Translations under genes and position numbers: made by a program
Source: Flavobacteriales bacterium
GTDB taxonomy: Bacteria; Bacteroidota; Bacteroidia; Flavobacteriales_D; Parvicellaceae
DNA length: 64,000 bases
NCBI GenBank assembly: GCA_025210295.1
Contig: JAOASC010000041.1
Coordinates: 32,809 to 96,808 of the forward strand
Direction: 5' to 3'
Notes under the pieces: model-generated
What the model was told of the DNA's origin: nothing
Database searches by the model: none
What the model saw: the letters and a program-made list of their open reading frames with translations, nothing else
Shown: piece by piece, positions 46,885-55,184 of the stretch
How positions within the stretch are numbered: the first letter of the stretch is position 1
How the letters are laid out: every line of letters starts with the position of its first letter

Positions 46885-47259
46885 TTATTGATGTTGTGAC
46901 CATGCCAAATAACCTCCTTTTAGGTTATAAACAGTCTCAAACCCCATCTCTTTCATTATTTGCATTGCTTTAGCACTTCTTCCTCCAGATCGACAATACA
47001 CATAAACAGGAACTCCTTTATCAAATTTTGCTAATTCCGTTTTAAAGCTTTTATCAAAATAATCTAAATTCTTAGCACCATCAATATGCCCCTGTTGGTA
47101 TTCATTTGGAGTCCTTACATCTAACAATAACTTTTTCTCTTGTTTTTCAAAAGCTTTAAATTGACCCACATCTACATTATGCGTTCCTTTTTGTGCAACT
47201 TGCGCATAAAAGAAAAAAGAAGTTAATAAAGCTATGAAGACTACTATATACTTTTTCAT
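46885..47259 (-). CDS. Exported single-domain rhodanese
   Basis: A 124-residue protein: signal peptide (about 1-20, ending FFYAQ), then one rhodanese domain. The active-site loop is YCRSGGRSAKAM with the catalytic cysteine. LLDVRTPNEYQQGHIDGAKN and VYNLKGGYLAW are family signatures. A periplasmic sulfurtransferase is expected; the acceptor is unknown. It is co-transcribed with the small Cys-tailed membrane protein downstream. Confidence 0.9.
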   Translation of the reverse strand: MKKYIVVFIALLTSFFFYAQVAQKGTHNVDVGQFKAFEKQEKKLLLDVRTPNEYQQGHIDGAKNLDYFDKSFKTELAKFDKGVPVYVYCRSGGRSAKAMQIMKEMGFETVYNLKGGYLAWSQHQ

Positions 47260-47397
47260 AATTCAACTATTTATATTGAAGTTGTTTATCGCACTCCTTA
47301 AACCGAATTTTAAGAACGTTCTAACCAACTTTATACTAAAGTTACATTAAATCTATTAATTCTCAACAACAATATGCTATTTATTATTAGTACAATG

Positions 47398-47427
47398 TAA
47401 AAAGCCCACTATAATTCATAGCAGGCT
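47398..47427 (-). terminator. Rho-independent terminator after rpmF
   Basis: On the minus strand AGCCTGCTAT, a 5-base loop and ATAGTGGGCT form a 10-base stem with two G-T pairs, then TTTTTAC. It lies 29 bases after the rpmF stop and separates it from the rhodanese genes. Confidence 0.8.
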
Positions 47428-47455
47428 AAAATATTTTCAATAACGTTTTTATGGT

Positions 47456-47650
47456 TTAGACAGCAGCGCTATCTTTTTCCATTACTACTTTACCTTTGTA
47501 GTATAATTTTCCTTCAGACCAGTGAGCTCTGTGATATAAGTGAGCCTCTCCTGTTGTTGGACAAGTTGCTATTTGCTGAGCAGCAGCTTTATAATGCGTT
47601 CTTCTCTTATCTCTTCTAGTCTTAGACGTCTTTCTCTTAGGATGTGCCAT
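47456..47650 (-). CDS. rpmF: 50S ribosomal protein L32
   Basis: A 64-residue basic protein with the L32 start [20 protein letters not shown] and core [17 protein letters not shown]. Only one of the zinc-ribbon cysteines usual in C+ forms is present, so this is a C- type L32. It directly follows a DUF177 gene, the classic DUF177-rpmF pair. The plsX/fabH genes that often follow are absent; a terminator ends the unit instead. Confidence 0.97.
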   Translation of the reverse strand: MAHPKRKTSKTRRDKRRTHYKAAAQQIATCPTTGEAHLYHRAHWSEGKLYYKGKVVMEKDSAAV

Positions 47651-47661
47651 TGTATATGGTT

Positions 47662-48204
47662 TTAATTATTTGTTTTTAATTTTTTTAATGCATTCCAACG
47701 AGGATCTACTTCCTCCTCTTCCATACTTTCTTCTATTTGTTCTTCTTCTACTAATAAGTACTCATCTAAAACAGCTAGCAATTCTTCATCACATTCACCG
47801 TTTTCGTGTCTTGATTTGTTAGGTTTACTCAAATTAATAAACTCAATAATGAATGGAGCTATATTCACTTCAAATTCCGTCGAACGAACATAAGTAATTT
47901 CATCATCCAATTTTAAATCTTCATCATCTGAAAACTTAAATATTTGACGATACTTAGCTGCTATCAAATGTTTCAATTCACCTAAACAAACATCACATTC
48001 TAAGCTAATACTACCTTCAATACTGAAGTTCATAATCATCATTGTTTCCGATTTATCTACTTCAACAATAACGTCTAAATCTCCATCTTTTATTTCTGAA
48101 TACTCAAAAGCATCAAAGAACTCTTTCCTCACCTTGTAATCAAATTGATGTTTACCAACTTTCATTCCACTAAAAGGAACGATATATTCAGCTAATACTT
48201 TCAT
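47662..48204 (-). CDS. DUF177 / YceD family protein (23S rRNA accumulation protein)
   Basis: A 180-residue acidic protein. ATG at 48204 is preferred over a GTG three codons upstream. The family motif [11 protein letters not shown] with a CxxC-like pair sits near the middle, and a very acidic C terminus ([18 protein letters not shown]) ends in NALKKLK. In E. coli the relative YceD influences 23S rRNA accumulation and is encoded next to rpmF, exactly as here (11 bases apart). The precise biochemical role is unknown. Confidence 0.9.
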   Translation of the reverse strand: MKVLAEYIVPFSGMKVGKHQFDYKVRKEFFDAFEYSEIKDGDLDVIVEVDKSETMMIMNFSIEGSISLECDVCLGELKHLIAAKYRQIFKFSDDEDLKLDDEITYVRSTEFEVNIAPFIIEFINLSKPNKSRHENGECDEELLAVLDEYLLVEEEQIEESMEEEEVDPRWNALKKLKTNN

Positions 48205-48278
48205 TTTGTTCACAAAAATTCGGACGGCAAATTTAGAAAAAAAATGTTAACAACTTTATTTTTTCTTAATATTTTTTA

Positions 48279-48710
48279 TCATTCTTCTATAAAACCTACC
48301 AAAATAGACACACAGCCCTGAAATTCAAGAGCATGTTTAGTCCCTTCTCCAGGAACAGTAACATGCAAAATTAGTTGTTGTGTAGATGGAACCTTAAAGT
48401 CAAACAACTTATTTTCTTTGTCTTTACTTTTATAAATTACATTTCGATCAATATCCATTATTTCATACTCTACCGCTCCCAGTTGCTCTTCAGAACAAAC
48501 ATACATTCTATATTTTTGCCCGCTATAAAAACTCAACATTAGCTCAGCTTCTTCTCCTCGAGTCAAAACAGCAGTATTAAGCTGTCCATTAAACACGTAC
48601 TCTCCTAGTTCAGGAATACATTTCTTCTTGGTAAAGCCTTTGCATTGCGCATGATTCATCAAGGGAAACGCGAATAATAAAAATGTGATTATATATAAAT
48701 ATCTTAACAT
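48279..48710 (-). CDS. Exported hypothetical protein
   Basis: A 143-residue protein with a signal peptide (MLRYLYIITFLLFAFPLMNHAQ). Four cysteines lie in the mature part (CKGFTKKKC, VCSEEQ and QGCVSILVG), so one or two disulfides are possible. The chain is beta-rich (AELMLSFYSGQKYRMYV, VEYEIMDIDRNVIYKS). No family recognised. It starts 4 bases after the stop of a lipoprotein gene and probably shares its transcript; a periplasmic partner role is conceivable. Confidence 0.65.
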   Translation of the reverse strand: MLRYLYIITFLLFAFPLMNHAQCKGFTKKKCIPELGEYVFNGQLNTAVLTRGEEAELMLSFYSGQKYRMYVCSEEQLGAVEYEIMDIDRNVIYKSKDKENKLFDFKVPSTQQLILHVTVPGEGTKHALEFQGCVSILVGFIEE

Positions 48711-48714
48711 AATT

Positions 48715-49590
48715 CTAACTAACTATTTCTGTTCTAATCTCTTCTACTCGTTCGATAATTTCATTCATGAGTTCGTCGGTAACATCTAGTGTAATCACAC
48801 TACCAATCAGCATTGATCCGTCTTCAGCAGTACTACCACCAGCTGTTTTTTTCTCCTCAATCTTATCAAACACTTCTTTTAACTCCAATAATGAAGCCAA
48901 AACCTCATCTACTCCAGCTTTGTTCTTATAACTTTTAATTAAGCCTACCAAATTATCTAAAGAATACTTTTGCTCAGCAATTCGTTGCCTCATTTCTTCA
49001 TTTTCTGGATTAGCCTTTACAAATTGTACCGCTAAATAAAGGGACTCTATCCAACCTCCAGCAACCACTAACGAGGATACATTTTCTCTCCCTTGTTCTT
49101 TCAGATAGGCATCCAATTCCCAGAACGTTTCATTAACAATAACTTGCATAGAGTCTCTATTTTCCACATTATCTTGAATACGTTCATTCACATCTTCATT
49201 AAACACTTGTTCTACTCCTAATTTACGGCCTAACTTAGTCACACAGCTTAAATAAAAAGAGGTCTCAGTGGTTTTATTAAATACTGTTGCATAAGTCAAG
49301 TCTGCGCCATACACTCCCATGTTCAAACCTTGCTTTGATAAGGTTTGATAATCTTCGGCATTTAAAGGATCATTAGGATAATCAAACACATAAACAGCCC
49401 CAGCTCGTTTTAAGATGCTTACCGTTTCTGTTGGTGAGGGAATATTATAAACAATATTTTCTATTTGCTCTGTTCTCGTTAAAGGTTGCTCCTCTTCAGC
49501 ACTAACCACCTTATCCACAACGACTTCCTGTTCTTCTTCACAAGACCATAACCCTACAGCTACAAATAATATTAAAATTATTTTTTTCAT
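48715..49590 (-). CDS. Lipoprotein of unknown function
   Basis: A 291-residue lipoprotein, lipobox LWSC near residue 17, followed by an acidic tether (EEEQEVVVDKVVSAEEEQ). The body is helix-rich and resembles a conserved Bacteroidota hypothetical family (IPSPTETVSILKRAGA, NMGVYGADLTYATVFN, VVAGGWIESLYLAVQF). The repeated helical pattern could be a substrate-binding or scaffold domain; no catalytic motif is visible. The divergent gene ftsE starts at 49750, so the 159-base gap should contain both promoters. Confidence 0.75.
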   Translation of the reverse strand: MKKIILILFVAVGLWSCEEEQEVVVDKVVSAEEEQPLTRTEQIENIVYNIPSPTETVSILKRAGAVYVFDYPNDPLNAEDYQTLSKQGLNMGVYGADLTYATVFNKTTETSFYLSCVTKLGRKLGVEQVFNEDVNERIQDNVENRDSMQVIVNETFWELDAYLKEQGRENVSSLVVAGGWIESLYLAVQFVKANPENEEMRQRIAEQKYSLDNLVGLIKSYKNKAGVDEVLASLLELKEVFDKIEEKKTAGGSTAEDGSMLIGSVITLDVTDELMNEIIERVEEIRTEIVS

Positions 49591-49749
49591 ACTTAAACGA
49601 TTAAATTATAGGATTCAAATATAATGATTAATTACAAAGTCTCACCATTTTTTAACACCTTAATTTGCTGCTTTCCGAGCGAAAACCTAGCTATTTCTTT
49701 TGTACATCTTTCTATTTTCTATACTTTTAGGGCAAAGAAGTTTTCGACA

Positions 49750-50454
49750 ATGAACAACAACAACATTATTCACCTAAAAAATGTAACCATTACTCAACGT
49801 GAGTTAACCATTTTAAATAATATTTCATTGGATATTGAACGAGGAGAATTCATTTATCTTATCGGAAAAACAGGGAGTGGAAAAAGTTCATTATTAAAAG
49901 CGCTTTATGCAGAAAACAAAATAAAATCGGGTGTTGCTGAAGTTGCTAGACAATCACTGATTAACATCAAGAAAAAAAGCATTTTAGAACTCCGAAGAAA
50001 ACTCGGCATTATCTTTCAAGATTTTCAATTGTTAACTGATCGTAGCATTGCTGACAATTTGTTGTTTGTGATGAAAGCGACTGGCTGGAAAGACAAAAAC
50101 AAAATCAAGAATAAAATTGATGAATTGTTGAAAAAGGTTGGAATGGAGAATAAGGGCTACAAATTCCCGCATCAAATTTCTGGTGGAGAGCAACAAAGGA
50201 TAGCAATTGCAAGAGCCTTAATCAACAACCCCGAATTGATCATTGCTGATGAACCTACAGGAAATCTTGATCCTGAGACGACCAATGAGATCATGAAAAT
50301 TTTATTTGAAATTAGCAGTAATGGAAAAGCTGTTATCATGGCCACACATGACTATGACATGATGCAAAAATTTCCTAGCAGGACTTTTAGATGTGCTAAT
50401 GAAGATATTTCAGAAATTAATTTAGCACAGGCACCAGAATTTTTAACCTCTTAA
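49750..50454 (+). CDS. ftsE: Cell-division ATP-binding protein FtsE
   Basis: A 234-residue ABC ATPase. The start at 49750 was chosen because the family is about 220-235 residues; the open frame extends 42 codons upstream but that part shows no homology-like pattern. Walker A GKTGSGKSSLL, Q-loop GIIFQDFQLLTD, signature SGGEQQRIAIARAL, Walker B LIIADEPTGNLDP and the H-loop ATHDYDM are complete. FtsE with the membrane protein FtsX controls septal peptidoglycan hydrolases. FtsX is not adjacent here, which is common in Bacteroidota. A LolD-like identity is a less likely alternative. Confidence 0.88.
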   Translation: MNNNNIIHLKNVTITQRELTILNNISLDIERGEFIYLIGKTGSGKSSLLKALYAENKIKSGVAEVARQSLINIKKKSILELRRKLGIIFQDFQLLTDRSIADNLLFVMKATGWKDKNKIKNKIDELLKKVGMENKGYKFPHQISGGEQQRIAIARALINNPELIIADEPTGNLDPETTNEIMKILFEISSNGKAVIMATHDYDMMQKFPSRTFRCANEDISEINLAQAPEFLTS

Positions 50455-50459
50455 AGGCA

Positions 50460-51050
50460 TTAATTCTTAAACAACTTGGCGATTGTCATCATTATCAATT
50501 TAAAATCTACCCACAGACTTTTATCTTCGATATATTTTAAATTGAGTTTTAATTTTGCTGGCATAATTTCATTAATGTACGTTTCATTTGGATTATCGGA
50601 CTTCTCCAACAACTCATTTTCATTGATATATTCCAACGAAGCATAATCAGTTAATCCTGGGCGAACACTTAAAACTTTTTTCTGTTCATCAGTATACAAA
50701 TCAACATATTTTGGCACCTCTGGGCGTGGGCCAACAATACTCATATCTCCAATCAACACATTAATCAGCTGAGGAAACTCATCGAATTTAAACCTTCTTA
50801 ACCAATAGCCTACCTTTGTTACTCTTGGATCTCTCCCCCCAACTGTTATTTGCCCCAAGGACTCTGAATCGGGTTTCATTGTTCTAAACTTAAACAAACC
50901 AAAATCTTCACCATTTTTACCTACTCTGATTTGTCTAAAAAACACCCCTCCTTTACTGTCTAGCACTATCGCTAAGGCAATTAAACTAAAAATCGGTAAT
51001 CCAACAATCAAAACGATCAACGATGAGCAACTGTCAAAAATTCTTTTCAT
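50460..51050 (-). CDS. Undecaprenyl-phosphate sugar (hexose-1-P) transferase
   Basis: A 196-residue polyprenyl-phosphate monotopic phosphoglycosyl transferase of the PglC size class. An N-terminal re-entrant hydrophobic segment (about 8-28) is followed by FFRQIRVGKNGEDFGLFKFRTM, cited in part as VGKNGEDFGLFKFRTM, with the catalytic region RRFKFDEFPQLINVLIGDMS and IVGPRPEVP. It starts a polysaccharide or glycan by attaching a sugar-1-phosphate to undecaprenyl phosphate. It overlaps the PAP2 phosphatase gene by one base (TAATG), so the two are coupled. The sugar is unknown. Confidence 0.92.
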   Translation of the reverse strand: MKRIFDSCSSLIVLIVGLPIFSLIALAIVLDSKGGVFFRQIRVGKNGEDFGLFKFRTMKPDSESLGQITVGGRDPRVTKVGYWLRRFKFDEFPQLINVLIGDMSIVGPRPEVPKYVDLYTDEQKKVLSVRPGLTDYASLEYINENELLEKSDNPNETYINEIMPAKLKLNLKYIEDKSLWVDFKLIMMTIAKLFKN

Positions 51051-51730
51051 TATTGTTTTTTTAATTTAATTAAAGGCTGCTCTACTCCTTTCAACCATCC
51101 TGTTTTTTCAAAAAGGAAGTAAACTACAAATGTACCGAATACTCCAATCATTGAACCTACAAATATATCTTCAAAAAAATGTTGAGACAGGTAAACTCTT
51201 GAATAACTTGCCAAAACGGCAATACTAGCAAAAACAATTCCTAATCGAGGTCTTTTAGCAAACAATGTCAAAATCAAAAATACACTAAAAGCAGAAGTCG
51301 TATGTCCACTTGGAAACGAATGTCCTTTTTTCATCAACTCTTCTGAAAGCACCAGGTGCAACTCACCCTCTTTAAACTCATCCCACAATGCTATATACGG
51401 TCTCATAACCTCTGGAAAAACTATACGTTTTAAAAATTGAGTAGCTCCCGCTGTCACTCCAAAACTGACCAAAGCAATCACTCCATTTCTAACTCCACTA
51501 AAGAGTAGCAATAAACACACAACAATAATTGCTGTTTCTCCCCCTCCTAAGTACGTACAATACTTAAAAAACACATCCTGAACAGGAGTCCATGTTTGAT
51601 TAACTAAAACAGTTCCCTCCAAGCGACTAAAATTCATTAAAAGATAAACCACTCCAACCAAAAACAATACATAAACCAGTACAAAATACTTGCTAGATTT
51701 AATTATTTTTGGGATTATTCCATTTGTCAT
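51050..51730 (-). CDS. PAP2-family phosphatase
   Basis: A 226-residue membrane protein. ATG at 51730 is preferred over a TTG 17 codons upstream. About six helices. The catalytic motifs are intact: KRIVFPEVMRPYIAL (motif 1, K-x6-RP-like), KKGHSFPSGHTTSAFS (PSGH), and SRVYLSQHFFEDIFVG (SR-x5-H-x3-D). It probably dephosphorylates an isoprenoid pyrophosphate such as undecaprenyl diphosphate or a lipid phosphate. Its stop overlaps the start of the sugar transferase gene, tying it to glycan precursor chemistry. Confidence 0.92.
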   Translation of the reverse strand: MTNGIIPKIIKSSKYFVLVYVLFLVGVVYLLMNFSRLEGTVLVNQTWTPVQDVFFKYCTYLGGGETAIIVVCLLLLFSGVRNGVIALVSFGVTAGATQFLKRIVFPEVMRPYIALWDEFKEGELHLVLSEELMKKGHSFPSGHTTSAFSVFLILTLFAKRPRLGIVFASIAVLASYSRVYLSQHFFEDIFVGSMIGVFGTFVVYFLFEKTGWLKGVEQPLIKLKKQ

Positions 51731-51828
51731 AATGGGCTCAAAGGTAACAAACAATTTGACAAAGTTTTTTGATTTTGACAAAGTTTGTTTTATCTTTAGG
51801 AACTTACCAACCTTAGAGAGAACTATAC

Positions 51829-52395
51829 ATGATAGACACTAATACGACGTACAAGATGTTTGAAACGATGAAACAACATAAAGCTATGGTTACTTACCAT
51901 GGTGAATTTACATTTGAGTCTATAAACAACATTTTGCTTTACGCAAGAAGAGACATACAAATGAGGAATGTGGAGAGGAGAACCTACAAAAAGGTTTATG
52001 CCGTACTCGTAGAAGCTTTGGAAAATATTTTAAGACATGGTGTTGAGAAAGACTACAACACTAGAACAACTGATGGCGTTTTTATCTTATACAAAACTGA
52101 AGATGGGTTTACAATTAAAACAGGAAACCTTATCAAAAATGAAGATATTGCCAAGTTAAAGTCTGAAATTAAAGATGTTTCTGAGAAGAATATCGAGCAA
52201 TTGAAAGCTGCATACCGAGATCAATTAAGAAATGGAGCTATTTCTACCAAAGGAGGAGCCGGGATTGGATTAATTGACATGGCCATTAAAGCCAACAAAG
52301 ACTTATCATTTAATTTATTCGAAACAGATGCGAATACTTCTTTTTTCGAGTTAACAATTAACATTTCACAAAACAAAGATACTTTAGCCGCATGA
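51829..52395 (+). CDS. siaB: SiaB-like protein kinase
   Basis: A 188-residue protein of the SiaB family (DUF6272), which in Pseudomonas phosphorylates SiaC within the SiaABCD switch that controls cyclic-di-GMP and aggregation. The sequence shows a GHKL-like ATPase pattern: YKKVYAVLVEALENILRHG (N box) and TKGGAGIGLIDMAIKANKD (G box). It overlaps siaC by four bases (ATGA). No SiaD diguanylate cyclase and no SiaA are adjacent. A SpoIIE phosphatase with a receptor domain at 11 kb is a candidate counterpart (inference). Confidence 0.88.
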   Translation: MIDTNTTYKMFETMKQHKAMVTYHGEFTFESINNILLYARRDIQMRNVERRTYKKVYAVLVEALENILRHGVEKDYNTRTTDGVFILYKTEDGFTIKTGNLIKNEDIAKLKSEIKDVSEKNIEQLKAAYRDQLRNGAISTKGGAGIGLIDMAIKANKDLSFNLFETDANTSFFELTINISQNKDTLAA

Positions 52396-52775
52396 ACCCA
52401 ATAAAATTAGAGCGTACGGAATATACTCCAGACGTCGTTTTAGATTTAGCATCTAGAGAGTTATCATTTAGGGGAGAATGTCGCCCTGAGAATGTTTCTA
52501 ATTTTTTCACCCCAATTGTTGAATGGATTGAAAATTTAAAAACTCTACCCCCAATCAGTGAAAAATTACCTGTTGTATTCAACTTGGATTATTTTAATTC
52601 TTCAAGTGCAAAATACATCATGGATATTTTTTTCCTAATCAGTGATATCAACAAGGACTTTAATTACAATTTAGAAATTGTTTGGGAATACGATGAAGAT
52701 GACGAAGATGTTTATGAAGCAGGAGTCGAATTTGAAGACCTTAGCGGTGTAAACTTCACCTTTAAAGCACTATAG
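52392..52775 (+). CDS. siaC: SiaC-like regulatory phosphoprotein (DUF1987)
   Basis: A 127-residue protein matching the SiaC/DUF1987 family. It carries the family start YTPDVVLDLASRELSFRGEC, the motif NFFTPIVEWIENL, and the phosphorylation region LDYFNSSSAKYIMDIFFLI, where the NSSS stretch holds the likely phosphoserine or threonine. It is acidic at the end (WEYDEDDEDVYEAG). Expected to switch between phosphorylated (by SiaB) and unphosphorylated (by a PP2C phosphatase) states and bind an output protein not identified here. It starts within the siaB stop codon. Confidence 0.9.
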   Translation: MNPIKLERTEYTPDVVLDLASRELSFRGECRPENVSNFFTPIVEWIENLKTLPPISEKLPVVFNLDYFNSSSAKYIMDIFFLISDINKDFNYNLEIVWEYDEDDEDVYEAGVEFEDLSGVNFTFKAL

Positions 52776-53348
52776 ATGAAAAAGTTATCCAGAAAAACAA
52801 AATCAGACATTATTTTCTGGGGCATTCTTTCTTTATTTATGTGCTATTTGTTTCTAACTCCTTCTGGCGAGAATACTCGAGCATGGTTGACCTCTCTTAC
52901 GCTATCTTCTCCAAAAAACGAATTAGAAACTGTAAACAACACTGTTACTAGCGATTGGCAACTATACTCTACCAATGGTGATGAAATATGGCTTTCTGAA
53001 CTAGATCGACCTATTTTTGTCAATATTTGGGCCACTTGGTGTCCTCCATGTAGAGGAGAGCTTCCATCTATTTTAGAACTAGAGGCTGCTTTTAAAAACA
53101 AAGTCGACTTTTTATTAGTAAGCCCAAATGAATCGTTAGAAACCCTAACCAAATTCAAAGCTAAAAAAGGTTATAATACGACTTTTTACAATGCTAAAGG
53201 AAGCATCCCTAAAGAACTCTTTGCCAATTCTTTTCCTACAACTTTTATTATTGATAAAAACAAAAACATTGTTTTAAAGTCTATTGGCGCTCATGACTGG
53301 AACAGTGAAAATATTCACCAAACCTTAAACCAACTGATAGCGGAATAA
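52776..53348 (+). CDS. TlpA-like membrane-anchored thioredoxin
   Basis: A 190-residue protein with an N-terminal membrane anchor (about 11-31, DIIFWGILSLFMCYLFLT) and a periplasmic thioredoxin domain with active site FVNIWATWCPPCRGELPSI. The WCPPC redox pair and the TlpA/ResA-like pattern (FPTTFIIDKNKNIV) are clear. Probably reduces disulfides of exported proteins or apocytochromes. It follows siaC with no gap and ends 15 bases before pyrD, so these unrelated genes share one transcript. Confidence 0.92.
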   Translation: MKKLSRKTKSDIIFWGILSLFMCYLFLTPSGENTRAWLTSLTLSSPKNELETVNNTVTSDWQLYSTNGDEIWLSELDRPIFVNIWATWCPPCRGELPSILELEAAFKNKVDFLLVSPNESLETLTKFKAKKGYNTTFYNAKGSIPKELFANSFPTTFIIDKNKNIVLKSIGAHDWNSENIHQTLNQLIAE

Positions 53349-53363
53349 TTACACAACATCACC

Positions 53364-54389
53364 ATGTACAAACTCATCATTCGTCCTATCCTTTTTTTAT
53401 TTGACCCCGAAAAAATTCATCATTTCACCTTTAAATTCATTAAAATATCAGCTCCTATAACCGGATGGCTGAATCGTTTAACATTTCAAGTGAATGATCC
53501 TCGATTAGAGAAAGAGGTTTTTGGATTAAAATTTAAAAACCCAGTGGGTATTGCTGCTGGTTTTGACAAAAACGCTGTATTGGTTGATGAATTAGAGAAT
53601 TATGGTTTTGGGTTTATTGAAATTGGTACTGTAACACCTAAACCCCAAGTAGGGAACTCTAAAAAGCGATTGTTTAGACTAAAAAAAGATCAAGCTCTAA
53701 TCAACAGGATGGGATTCAATAATCTTGGAGCTGATGCTGCTGCTCAACAATTAAAAAAGCGAAAAACGAAATTGATTATTGGCGGAAACATAGGTAAAAA
53801 TACTGCGACACTAAATAAGGATGCTAAACCTGATTATGTCTATAATTTTAACGCGCTATATGACCATGTTGATTATTTTGTTGTCAATGTTAGCTGTCCT
53901 AATGTTAAAGACTTAACTAAACTACAAGACGTTGATTTTTTAGAAGATTTATTAACGACATTAAAAGCTATTGATCAAGAGAAAGGTAAAAACAGACCCA
54001 TTCTTTTAAAAATTGCTCCTGATTTAAATCGTCAGCAACTGGACGATATTATCGAATTAATTGCTACAACAAAAATTGAAGGGGTTATTGCTGCCAATAC
54101 TTCTTCTGGTAGAGCCAACCTTACAACTAGTCAAGAAGAAATTGTAGCTATTGGCAATGGTGGTTTAAGTGGGCAACCTATTAGGGATAACGCTACTGAA
54201 GTGATTCGTTACCTAGCAGAAAAATCAAACAAAGCTTTCCCTATAATTGGTGTAGGAGGAATTCATTCAGCTGCTGATGCACTTGAAAAACTTGAAGCTG
54301 GGGCTGACCTGATTCAAGTATATACTGGCTTTATATACGAGGGACCAAAGTTGGTTAAAGACATCAACAAAGCCATTTTAAACGCATAG
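53364..54389 (+). CDS. pyrD: Dihydroorotate dehydrogenase (quinone), class 2
   Basis: A 341-residue membrane-associated flavoprotein that oxidises dihydroorotate to orotate using quinone. The N-terminal amphipathic segment ([20 protein letters not shown]) is the class 2 membrane-binding helix. The FMN and substrate parts are [43 protein letters not shown], and the catalytic loop VVNVSCPNV with serine as base. [13 protein letters not shown] and GLSGQPIRD complete the pattern, and IGVGGIHSA binds phosphate. Fits aerobic quinone-linked pyrimidine synthesis. Confidence 0.96.
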   Translation: MYKLIIRPILFLFDPEKIHHFTFKFIKISAPITGWLNRLTFQVNDPRLEKEVFGLKFKNPVGIAAGFDKNAVLVDELENYGFGFIEIGTVTPKPQVGNSKKRLFRLKKDQALINRMGFNNLGADAAAQQLKKRKTKLIIGGNIGKNTATLNKDAKPDYVYNFNALYDHVDYFVVNVSCPNVKDLTKLQDVDFLEDLLTTLKAIDQEKGKNRPILLKIAPDLNRQQLDDIIELIATTKIEGVIAANTSSGRANLTTSQEEIVAIGNGGLSGQPIRDNATEVIRYLAEKSNKAFPIIGVGGIHSAADALEKLEAGADLIQVYTGFIYEGPKLVKDINKAILNA

Positions 54390-54521
54390 TTAGCACTTTA
54401 TTCCTAGGTTACTCACCATTTATTTAAATAGACTTATCATTTATTTAATAGATATCTCGCATTTAATTTGTATTTATGCAGTGTAGTTGGCTTCCCCTTA
54501 ACAGAGCAACAAGAGCAACAA

Positions 54522-54707
54522 ATGAAGTTAACGCTAACTATATATATCATCTTATTACTTGAATTCAGTTCATGGGGGCAGGATTTTATCAGTTCTATAG
54601 CCACGACTTCTATTACGAGTAAAGTTATTGTTCTAATAACATTGGCTGCTGTAGCCATACACAACTATATTAAATGGCTTAACGAAAACAAGCGAACTGA
54701 CCCTTAA
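54522..54707 (+). CDS. Small hypothetical membrane protein
   Basis: A 61-residue protein from ATG 54522 (a longer TTG start at 54468 is less likely). It has a signal-like hydrophobic start (LTIYIILLLEFSSWGQ) and a second hydrophobic stretch (KVIVLITLAAVAIHNYI). No family recognised. It lies between pyrD and the TerB-like gene on the same strand; there is no further support that it is translated. Confidence 0.4.
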   Translation: MKLTLTIYIILLLEFSSWGQDFISSIATTSITSKVIVLITLAAVAIHNYIKWLNENKRTDP

Positions 54708-54749
54708 AATCTTATTTTTTTCGTATATTAATCCTAAAGAAAAAAAATC

Positions 54750-55118
54750 ATGACAGAAAAGGAAAAATTATACGAAACTCTTGGTGAATTACTATTTGTT
54801 GTCGCTAAAGCTGATGGCGTAATTCAAGAAGAAGAAAAAGAAGCCCTTAACCAACTGCTAGCAAATCATTCTGCTGAACACGAAATTAAATGGTCTTTTA
54901 ATTATGAGGCTAATAAAAATAATTCTGTAGAGGAAGTCTATAAAAAAGCAATTAGCTTTTGCCAACACTATGGGCCTGCACCAGAATATAAAGAGTTCTT
55001 AGAAGCTATGAAAACAATTGCTGATGCAACCAATGGAATTGCACCACAAGAATCTAAAGTCATCAACTCTTTTTCAAACGATTTGCTAGAACGTTTTCAA
55101 AAAGATTTAGCGCAATAG
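54750..55118 (+). CDS. TerB-like helical protein
   Basis: A 122-residue all-helical protein with the TerB-fold pattern: LGELLFVVAKADGVIQEEE near residues 11-29 (the A-x-A-D-G-x-I-x-x-E-E metal-binding type motif), and a second half with MKTIADATNGIAPQESKVI. TerB-like domains occur in tellurite-resistance operons and in many unrelated contexts; no other ter gene is nearby, so a specific role cannot be assigned. It lies just upstream of polA. Confidence 0.75.
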   Translation: MTEKEKLYETLGELLFVVAKADGVIQEEEKEALNQLLANHSAEHEIKWSFNYEANKNNSVEEVYKKAISFCQHYGPAPEYKEFLEAMKTIADATNGIAPQESKVINSFSNDLLERFQKDLAQ

Positions 55119-55184
55119 TTTAAGATTCATTCTTACATTGCTTTATTGTACTTATATTTGTTTTTCTAAACGAAACCAAAAACT

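Noticed and set aside
49624..49749. N-terminal extension of FtsE by 42 codons
   Set aside because: Frame is open but Cys/Phe-rich and unlike the family; a clean ATG at 49750 gives the normal FtsE length.
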